A program made the translations under genes and the position numbers. DNA of 14,979 nucleotides from JBBAEA01 sp041656175 (GTDB lineage: Bacteria; Myxococcota_A; Bradymonadia; UBA4248): contig JBBAEA010000089.1 in the NCBI GenBank assembly GCA_041656175.1, positions 1 to 14,979 of the forward strand, given 5' to 3'. The first letter of the stretch is position 1; the number at the start of each line of letters is the position of its first letter. Positions 1 to 5,930 of this stretch are shown here, in pieces. The notes beneath the pieces were generated by a model. That model was not told the DNA's origin. It searched no databases and saw only the letters and a program-made list of their open reading frames with translations.

Positions 1-52
1 CCCCCCGTACCCCCCTCCCCTTCAATCGCGACATGGATGTCAGCGATTGGTC

Positions 53-99
53 GCGGCTGAGGCCGCGCGCGAAGCGGCCACAGCCTGGACGGCTGTGGC
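53..99. repeat. GC-rich hairpin cluster (REP-like)
   Basis: Three overlapping inverted repeats lie in a row. GCGGC/GCCGC (53-57 with 62-66) forms a short stem. GGCCGC (61-66) pairs with GCGGCC (74-79). GCCACAGCC (77-85) pairs perfectly with GGCTGTGGC (91-99) around the loop TGGAC. The second and third share bases 77-79, so they are alternative folds. The block is much richer in GC than the AT-rich DNA that follows. An open frame runs through it from the left edge to about base 170, but the sequence is explained by the palindromes and I do not read it as coding. It could be a REP-type intergenic repeat or a terminator for a gene to the left of the window. Confidence 0.55.
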
Positions 100-412
100 A
101 CTAAGAAAGCACTCTTTTAAGCACTTTTCGAATAAAATGTCATTCCATCTTCACCTTGCCTTATATTATTAGCATTTTTAGCTTATATTTCTCTACAAAA
201 TGTCTCATTTTGTTTAAAACTGTATCGGATTTGTAAAATTAAATTCACTATTTCTAGCCGTGCAAAGGTCTCGCCAATATATAAAAACATTTCGAGAAAT
301 TTTGATGTATTGGGGCTACATCCCAAATCCTTGTGTTCTTAGAACCTGTTTTGTGTGTAACGCATAAACTTTTTAAACTTAATAATAAACATTCTTCTTC
401 GCTATATTAAAC

Positions 413-664
413 AACAACATGTTAATAACAACATATTAATAACAACATATTAATAACAACATATTAATAACAACATATTAATAACAACATATTAATAACA
501 ACATATTAACAATAATATATTAATAACAACATGTTAATAACAACATGTTAATAACAACATGTTAATAACAACATATTAACAACAACATGTTAACAACAAC
601 ATATTAATAACAACATATTAATAACAACATATTAATAACGATATATTAATAACAACATATTAAC
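413..664. repeat. 14-bp tandem array, 18 units
   Basis: Eighteen consecutive units of exactly 14 bases start at 413 and end at 664, with consensus AACAACATATTAAT. No unit gains or loses a base. Variation is almost all transitions: position 9 is G in the units at 413, 525, 539, 553 and 581 and A elsewhere. Position 14 is C instead of T in the units at 497, 567, 581 and 651. The units at 511 and 637 are the most divergent. Units with G contain the palindrome AACATGTT, and every T-ending unit contains ATTAAT. TAA stops make it non-coding. It lies in the AT-rich gap downstream of the minus-strand gene ending at 765. Possible roles are protein-binding array, iteron-like or centromere-like site, or unstable minisatellite. 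Confidence 0.95.
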
Positions 665-735
665 AATTAATGTATATCCTTCATAGTTATGAATATATAA
701 GTCAAACTATATACAAAGGCATGTTCTTTTAATGC

Positions 736-751
736 AACTATAATTATAGTT
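736..751. terminator. Perfect 16-bp palindrome after the gene ending at 765
   Basis: AACTATAATTATAGTT is a perfect palindrome lying 13 bases past the stop codon of the minus-strand gene. Its position suits transcript ending, but it is all but free of GC and has no loop and no clear U-tract, so it is a weak terminator candidate. It could equally be a protein-binding site. Confidence 0.3.
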
Positions 752-764
752 TACACAATACAAT

Positions 765-2114
765 TTAATCCCATTCTCCAATTTTAAACTCATGTAAATA
801 TTTCGCGAAATCTTTAATAATATATTTTTCTAAGGCTAAGGCAATTTTAGAACTCGGGCTGTGTTCCAAAAGTATCATAAGCACGCCATAAATAGGATCC
901 TCTAAAGCGGTAGAGAAGAGCAAAAAGTTGGGAAGTATGGTTTTATCATCCAAAAAGTTTGAGCTGAGTATAATTCTACTTTGCTGCTCGCCGTCGACAC
1001 ACTTTTTGAGCTTAAAAAGTGGAATCCTAAGCATCAAGCACTCCAAAGAATGTTCGTCCACGCGTTTGACTTGCAAAATCTTGTTGAGCCTACGCGGGAG
1101 CCAAGCCATCAGCAGATCAGCGATCTGTTCCACACTGCGGTTAGGGTTGTACAACAAACGCTGAACAACACAGCGCGTAAACTGCGTATCGGAAACAAGG
1201 GTTTTAGGCTTATACAATGGCTCTTTCGTTTGCATCCCCTTCTTATAACTTTTGGCTAACGCCTTGATTTGCTTGCTTAATTCGTCTCTGGATGAACTCC
1301 CATCAGAGCGCTCTGATGTGTGAATTTTTAGTGTTTCTTCAAATACTTTCCTCGCCTCATCTTTGATAACACTAAGCCCAAGCCGCTTACTAGTGGCTTT
1401 AAACAACGCTAAACTCGGTAGCGCAAAGCCAGAGCCCCTCATCGCTTTTTGCAACTCTTCTAAAAACTCGCTGTATCGCAATACCGCGGCACCAACAAGA
1501 TTAGTGCGTTTCTTCTCTTTCTTAACAATACCGATCAAAGCCTCGCAAAAGTCATCAAAAGCAAGTGGCTGCGTTAAATTGTAATACTTCTTGTGATCAA
1601 AGCGCATCGCAAAAGCCGATGCCAATCTCAAAGCATGCCGCGTGATAGGATCGTATTCGCTTAGTATAGGCGCAACGCGAAGATGATTCAGTCTTAAACC
1701 AGAATCGTGAAATAAAAAACTAATTTCACTGTAAACCTTGTATATGGGGCAGCCGTCGGGCAAAACCGATGCATCAAAAAGCCGAGAGACTAAAATGACA
1801 CGAAGCCCTTCATGCCTTTGAGCTTCACGGATAAATTGTATCGCCTGCATCAACGCGACATCATCAATCTCGCCTTCCCCCGACCTTTGCTCGCTGCGTC
1901 CTAGGCAAAAATATATCGCCAGATCTACGCCCGTTAAAGTGTTTTCGGTGTCGCGGCTGCTAACCTGCGAGCCCAAACGCCAGGTGTCTATAAAATCGAC
2001 ATCATAGGCTTCACGACCTAGCCCGATTAACGATATTTGGGGATCTGCCGCTAAGCGTTCACAAAAGCCAAGAACTAAATTGTCTATATGACCTGCAATG
2101 GCTACTTTTAACAT
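765..2114 (-). CDS. SDR-like NAD(P)-binding-fold protein with unassigned C-terminal half
   Basis: The start at 2114 (MLKVAIAG) gives 449 residues. AAGG lies six bases upstream, and a candidate -10 box (2151-2156) lies inside the longer alternative that begins at 2162. The N-terminal 200 residues look like an atypical short-chain dehydrogenase/NmrA-type Rossmann fold: beta strand KVAIAG with a degenerate glycine loop (residues 2-16), VDLAIYF (63-69), VILVSR (106-111), YKVYSE (125-130) in place of the usual YxxxK, SGLRLNHLRVAPIL (138-151), and a late FDDFCEAL (186-193) like the cofactor-side helix of the family. The canonical GxxGxxG is not intact, so catalysis is doubtful. Residues about 205-449 match nothing I recognise; they are rich in Lys and hydrophobic residues. 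No signal peptide is visible, so it is probably cytoplasmic. Fold assignment is inference; coding status is fairly sure. Confidence 0.75.
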   Translation of the reverse strand: MLKVAIAGHIDNLVLGFCERLAADPQISLIGLGREAYDVDFIDTWRLGSQVSSRDTENTLTGVDLAIYFCLGRSEQRSGEGEIDDVALMQAIQFIREAQRHEGLRVILVSRLFDASVLPDGCPIYKVYSEISFLFHDSGLRLNHLRVAPILSEYDPITRHALRLASAFAMRFDHKKYYNLTQPLAFDDFCEALIGIVKKEKKRTNLVGAAVLRYSEFLEELQKAMRGSGFALPSLALFKATSKRLGLSVIKDEARKVFEETLKIHTSERSDGSSSRDELSKQIKALAKSYKKGMQTKEPLYKPKTLVSDTQFTRCVVQRLLYNPNRSVEQIADLLMAWLPRRLNKILQVKRVDEHSLECLMLRIPLFKLKKCVDGEQQSRIILSSNFLDDKTILPNFLLFSTALEDPIYGVLMILLEHSPSSKIALALEKYIIKDFAKYLHEFKIGEWD

Positions 2115-2150
2115 GGGAAACCTTTCTCGTTGAGTGGCTAAAGCATTTTG

Positions 2151-2178
2151 ACTATAGCACATACATGAATATATTCAT
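2151..2178 (-). promoter_or_regulatory. Candidate promoter with 14-bp palindromic operator
   Basis: On the minus strand TATAGT (2151-2156) is a good -10 box about 37 bases upstream of the start at 2114. The -35 region is weak and is overlapped by the perfect palindrome ATGAATATATTCAT (2165-2178). A palindrome covering the -35 element is a typical operator position. Which protein binds is unknown. Confidence 0.4.
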
Positions 2179-2206
2179 ACGATGTGGAAGATTTTGCTTA
2201 AGGAAG

Positions 2207-2376
2207 CTCTGATTTAAGGGTGGGGCTCCGCCCCACGCCCCGCTAAGTGCTATCGCCCTTAAAACCCTTCCTCTGTGTAACATATTGATTTTATTGGCTT
2301 TTATTTAAAAGCTCGCCTGCCTCGCTTTAGCTTCGCTAGCTCTATTTTGATGGTTTTTTGCATAAATCAGAGCCAT
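2207..2376. mobile_element. MITE-like element with inverted ends and flanking direct repeats
   Basis: GCTCTGATTTA (2206-2216) recurs as its exact reverse complement TAAATCAGAGC (2363-2373). The 10-base direct repeat CTTAAGGAAG lies just outside on both sides (2197-2206 and 2377-2386). This is the pattern of a small non-autonomous insertion of about 170 bases with terminal inverted repeats and a target duplication, though the right end is offset by about four bases. Inside is a perfect hairpin, GTGGGGC-TCC-GCCCCAC (2220-2236). No coding frame is present, so any movement would need a transposase from elsewhere. A near copy of the end, GCATGAATCAGAG, recurs at 2527-2539, beyond the next repeat. 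Confidence 0.5.
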
Positions 2377-2403
2377 CTTAAGGAAGCGCAAATCTCCATT
2401 AAA

Positions 2404-2507
2404 GCCAAAAACTGGACGGGGCGTCGCGGGGTGTCCCCGCGGAGGGGGTAGTGGCAAACCCGCGCACGGCGCGGGGTTGACACGTAGGGGGAAACTTCCC
2501 CCACAAA
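2404..2507 (+). repeat. Structured interspersed repeat, copy A
   Basis: This GC-rich block shares its first 22 bases exactly with copy B at 10011 and keeps the same order of motifs to its end. Three hairpins follow one another: CGCGGGG-TGT-CCCCGCG (2425-2441); an arm pair AACCCGCGC/GCGCGGGGTT with one bulged G; and GGGGG-AAACTT-CCCCC (2487-2502). It sits between divergent genes. A frame of about 93 codons crosses it on the minus strand but shows no protein-like features. Confidence 0.8.
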
Positions 2508-2890
2508 AGAAAATAGCAGAAATATCGCATGAATCAGAGTTTTTTTTAATAAAACTAGCGTTGGCACAAGGAACTTAGTTGCCTTTGCCGAGAAATCGCC
2601 GCGTATGCATTGTCGCGCGTATGCTTTCATTGTCAATCGCGTTGCCATTCGCTATAGCTATATTTGTGCGGGAGGAGGCAATAAATTTGCGCCTTTTCGC
2701 GTTTAATCAGCGGCACTCACGATGTGGAGTGCAAGTGCAAGAGCTTGGCCGGCCCTCACGATAAGCAGGAAATGGGGCGTCTGGGGCTTTTGGCAATTGA
2801 GCCTAAATGGACTTTTTTCGACGCAATGTTAGGCGCTAATATAGCATTTGTTGTATGTTGTTTAGCACGCGACTTATCTTTGGAGTTTTC
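2508..2890. other. Intergenic region upstream of the exported protein
   Basis: I see no convincing gene here; a 61-codon plus-strand frame (2579-2764) has no ribosome site or recognisable features. A GCACTC/GAGTGC hairpin with an 8-base loop lies at 2713-2732, and GGCCGGCC, a palindrome, near 2747. TAATAT at 2837-2842 could be a -10 box for the downstream gene, but its -35 element is poor. Confidence 0.45.
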
Positions 2891-3337
2891 ATGAGAAGCT
2901 ATTCCCATTGGCAGCAAATTTTCTTCTTTACTCTTTTTTGTTTCTTCGTTCCCAGCTTAAGCCTCGCGCAAGAGCCCGACGCTAGCCCTGAATCAGCAGC
3001 CAATGTTGACGAGAAGGCCGATCCTACGGATCATATTGTCAAACACATTGACGCCATGGCCAATATCGTTGCCGACAACATGAATAACCCTACGATGCTA
3101 TCGCAGCTCTTTAAGGCTTACATCGACAATAACCGCAAAGATATGCGCAGTGCGTCCAAGGCTTTTGAGAACAAGTTCAAGAAGCTCAAAGCAGATGAAG
3201 CGGAAGTTTACCGCGAAACCTTGCAGCGAAAAATGGAACCCGCGCTAGAGCGTTTGATGACGCTGCTCCTACAGTTTGAAGATAAGTACCCGCAAGAAGC
3301 AAAGGCGCTAGACTCCATGCTAAAGGTCGACGTCTAG
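2891..3337 (+). CDS. Small exported helical protein upstream of MoxR
   Basis: The start at 2891 is preferred because GGAG (2882-2885) lies five bases upstream; an in-frame ATG at 2855 has no such site. The 148-residue product begins with a signal peptide: a hydrophobic Phe-rich core at about residues 9-22 and probable cleavage after SLA, before Gln27. The mature part starts with an acidic, Ala/Pro-containing linker (27-45). It then consists of charged amphipathic helices to the C-terminus, including NRKDMRSASKAFENKFKKLK and a Leu-rich helix ERLMTLLLQFEDKY. There are no mature-domain cysteines, so it is not a lipoprotein. It ends 8 bases before the MoxR gene and is probably co-transcribed with it. 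I do not recognise a family; a periplasmic adaptor role is speculation. Confidence 0.8.
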   Translation: MRSYSHWQQIFFFTLFCFFVPSLSLAQEPDASPESAANVDEKADPTDHIVKHIDAMANIVADNMNNPTMLSQLFKAYIDNNRKDMRSASKAFENKFKKLKADEAEVYRETLQRKMEPALERLMTLLLQFEDKYPQEAKALDSMLKVDV

Positions 3338-3345
3338 GCTCTTCA

Positions 3346-4281
3346 ATGAACGACTCTGCACAAAGCGGCGCTGCCCTAAAAGCGCTTAAAGACAACATTG
3401 CAAAGGTCATTATTGGCCAAGATGATGCGATTGACTTAGCGATTATCTGCCTTTTGGCTGATGGACACTTGCTCATAGAAGATATCCCAGGTGTTGGGAA
3501 AACAACACTTGCCAAAGCCTTTGCAAACTCTATCGCTCTGCCCATTACGCGTATTCAATTCACCGCCGATATGCTCCCTTCCGATATTATCGGTATTTCT
3601 GTCTTCGATAAGGAAGAAAACGCGTTTAAATTTCACAAAGGGCCGATATTTACTAATATAGTTCTAGCGGATGAAATTAACCGTGCAGAACCTCGGGCGC
3701 AGTCCGCGCTACTCGAGGTCATGGTCGAGAGACAAATCTCTGTGGATGCCAGGATTTATAAACTCACTCGCCCCTTTATGGTGATCGCTACCCAAAATCC
3801 GCTCGACTATTCCGGAACCTACCCCCTACCAGATAGCCAGCGAGATCGTTTCTTGTTTTGTATTTCGCTGGGCTATCCTAGCCAGGATGCTGAGCGCAAA
3901 ATTCTACTCTCTCAGCAACGCGAAAAACTCGTCGATAGCTTAGAACCCGTGCTCAATGCTGAACAATTTGAGCACTTTGCCGAACTCGTCGATGCCGTAC
4001 ACGTCGATTCGAGCATTCTGGACTATATCTTGGATATCGCCGCGCAGAGTAGGCAGAGTTCACTCTTTAAACTTGGCATATCGACGCGCGCTTGCATCGA
4101 TTGGCTGCGCGCAGCAAAGGCTCGCGCCGTTTATCTTGGAAGAGATTTTGTACTCCCCGATGACGTTCGCAATTTAGCCCCGCATGCCCTTGCGCACCGC
4201 GTCCACCCCTCCGGACAAAGCACAAAATCAGCCAAAGCACTACTGCACGATATTTTGCAAAACAGCCCTATGCCAATCTAA
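3346..4281 (+). CDS. MoxR-family AAA+ ATPase
   Basis: At 311 residues this is the normal size for MoxR-type ATPases, cytoplasmic chaperone-like enzymes that use ATP to remodel or activate partner proteins, often vWA-domain proteins. The Walker A motif is PGVGKTT (residues 48-54), Walker B is VLADEINRA (106-114), sensor 1 lies in VIATQNP (146-152), the arginine-finger region is SQRDRF (164-169), and GISTRA (244-249) marks the C-terminal lid. All key ATPase residues are present. The ATG at 3346 follows the stop of the exported-protein gene by 8 bases, suggesting one transcript; the ribosome site is weak. Usually DUF58 and vWA genes follow, but here the next gene, 11 bases on, is convergent, so the usual partners are missing locally. 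Family assignment is firm; the substrate is unknown. Confidence 0.95.
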   Translation: MNDSAQSGAALKALKDNIAKVIIGQDDAIDLAIICLLADGHLLIEDIPGVGKTTLAKAFANSIALPITRIQFTADMLPSDIIGISVFDKEENAFKFHKGPIFTNIVLADEINRAEPRAQSALLEVMVERQISVDARIYKLTRPFMVIATQNPLDYSGTYPLPDSQRDRFLFCISLGYPSQDAERKILLSQQREKLVDSLEPVLNAEQFEHFAELVDAVHVDSSILDYILDIAAQSRQSSLFKLGISTRACIDWLRAAKARAVYLGRDFVLPDDVRNLAPHALAHRVHPSGQSTKSAKALLHDILQNSPMPI

Positions 4282-4292
4282 GAGCTGTTTAA

Positions 4293-5870
4293 CTAAAAAG
4301 ATTCCGATAGCGCTTTTGCGACGCGTAGCCCATCTATGGCACTACTCGTTATCCCACCAGCGAAGCCCGAGCACTCGCCTGCGCAATATAGCCCTGCAAT
4401 TCCTTTAACACCAAGCCACTCATTGCGCACAACTTGTATGGGGCTTGAACTTCGCGTTTCGACGCCGACGATGACGGCGTCTTCGCAAATGAACCCACGC
4501 ATACTTTTGTTGAACTGCAAAAACGCATCGCGTATGGCTTCATTAATGTGGGCTGGCAAAATAGTGTTTAAATCATCACTAAAGATTCCCGGCAAATACG
4601 TGCTTTTAGCCAGACAGGCGCTGGTCTTTTGCCCGAGATAATCCACGAGTTTTTGCGCAGGCGCGAAGTTTGGGGAAGGAGAGTTTTTGGCGGCTAACTG
4701 CTCTATTTTGCGAATATAATCAAAGCCGCCTAAGGGGCTTTGAGCGAATTTTTTGGCTTTGAGTTGCGCCAAAATAGCAGCATTTGCGTAGTTCCCCGCG
4801 CGTCCCCTTGAGCTCATACCGTTAACGACTGCGGTGTTTGGCAACGTCATGGAGGGCACTATGCTGCCGCCTGGGCACATACAAAAGGAGTAAACCCCCA
4901 ATCCCGATCGGCTTTTGTGCTTTAGACTGTACTCCGCAGCGGGTAAGCGCGAGTCTTTGGCATACTTTCCGTACTGTATTAGATTTATGAGCGCTTGCGG
5001 ATGCTCGACCCTAAAACCAATGGCTAGGTCTTTGGGAACGATTTCTGCGCCATGGCGATGAATGCACCTTAAAAGTGTATCGTCCGAGTGACCAACGGCC
5101 AAAATAACGCGCTTAAAGGCAATGCGCTCTTTCTGCACAACTAGGCCGCGGCAAACTCCAGCCTCTACCCAAAGCGCATCCACGCGTGTATTAAAATGAT
5201 AACGGCAATGCAGAGATTCAAGGTAGGCGCGAAGGCGAGGCAGTATGCGCCCTAAATAATCCGTACCGATATGCGCGGCGTTTTCGTATAAAATATCGTT
5301 TGGTGCTCCAAAATCTACAAAACGTGAGAGTATATAAGGTATATACACGGATTTTGTTCGCGTCTTTAGCTTCCCATCCGAAAAAGTCCCTGCTCCCCCC
5401 TCGCCGTAGCAGATGTTGCTTTCTTCATTCAATTGCCCCTTGCGCATGAGCGTGGCCAGATCGCGTGCGCGCTCCCTAAAAGCAGCCCCGCGTTCGAAAA
5501 TTTCGACTTCGTAGTTAGCCTCCGCAAGCGCTAGCGCTGCAAAGAGGGCGCTGGGACCGCTACCAATAATGGCGACCTTCTCGCGCCTTGGCGTAATATC
5601 GGGCTTCGCTATTTCGCGACTCACAACGCGGCATTGGGCTAAGTTCGAGCTTCTTGAAGCCTTCTCGTCCAGCCACAAGTCGAGCACCACACAATACTTG
5701 GGGAGCTTATTTCGTATATCAAGGCTCTTTTTTACGATCGCGTAATCATAAAACAGCTCTTTGGGAAGACGCATCTTCTTGGCAAAAGCGGCGAGGAAGT
5801 CTTCGGACTCATCTAAAGTATAGTTCAGTGCTGGACTGCGTAATATCACTGTATTTGTATTTTTTGGCAT
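4293..5870 (-). CDS. FAD-dependent dehydrogenase (COG2509 type)
   Basis: This 525-residue protein has the full length and landmarks of the uncharacterised FAD-dependent dehydrogenase family COG2509. Residues 1-95 form the N-terminal extension seen in that family. The dinucleotide-binding motif is VAIIGSGPSALFAALAL (99-115), ending in VEIFERG (122-128). The family signature GEGGAGTFSDGKL lies at 156-168. A further conserved segment contains YSFCMCPGG, with two cysteines, and a late GLYCAGECSGFAGGI stretch closes the FAD site. No signal peptide is present, so it should be cytoplasmic. The substrate is unknown for the family as a whole. It lies 60 bases downstream of the TPR-HEAT gene on the same strand and may be read from the same transcript. 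No clear ribosome site precedes the ATG. The 3' end converges on the MoxR gene with 11 bases between them. Confidence 0.93.
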   Translation of the reverse strand: MPKNTNTVILRSPALNYTLDESEDFLAAFAKKMRLPKELFYDYAIVKKSLDIRNKLPKYCVVLDLWLDEKASRSSNLAQCRVVSREIAKPDITPRREKVAIIGSGPSALFAALALAEANYEVEIFERGAAFRERARDLATLMRKGQLNEESNICYGEGGAGTFSDGKLKTRTKSVYIPYILSRFVDFGAPNDILYENAAHIGTDYLGRILPRLRAYLESLHCRYHFNTRVDALWVEAGVCRGLVVQKERIAFKRVILAVGHSDDTLLRCIHRHGAEIVPKDLAIGFRVEHPQALINLIQYGKYAKDSRLPAAEYSLKHKSRSGLGVYSFCMCPGGSIVPSMTLPNTAVVNGMSSRGRAGNYANAAILAQLKAKKFAQSPLGGFDYIRKIEQLAAKNSPSPNFAPAQKLVDYLGQKTSACLAKSTYLPGIFSDDLNTILPAHINEAIRDAFLQFNKSMRGFICEDAVIVGVETRSSSPIQVVRNEWLGVKGIAGLYCAGECSGFAGGITSSAIDGLRVAKALSESF

Positions 5871-5930
5871 CTATTTGAACGCTCGCCTGATTTTCCTTTT
5901 TTTGGGGGCGTTGCCTAAAAACAGAATAGG

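Larger units (their letters stand above)
100..764. other. AT-rich gene-free region
   Basis: No plausible coding frame covers this stretch. Apart from the 14-bp array it contains GTTCTTAGAAC (335-345), a perfect interrupted palindrome, and the 16-bp palindrome at 736-751. The AT content is far higher than in the neighbouring genes, which fits an intergenic spacer or acquired DNA. Confidence 0.7.

Noticed and set aside
1..170. Coding end of a gene from the left edge
   Set aside because: A frame is open to about 170 but its content is explained by palindromes and AT-rich spacer; without the left neighbour it cannot be supported.
413..664. CRISPR array
   Set aside because: The 14-base units follow each other directly with no spacers, and there are no cas genes.
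2367..2648. Minus-strand 93-codon gene
   Set aside because: It runs across the structured repeat, has no ribosome site and its Arg/Pro-rich product reflects the hairpins.
2579..2764. Plus-strand 61-codon gene
   Set aside because: No ribosome site, domain or neighbour supports it.
5871..5930. Terminator between the TPR-HEAT and FAD genes
   Set aside because: On the minus strand only a three-base GGC/GCC stem precedes the A-run, too weak to call.
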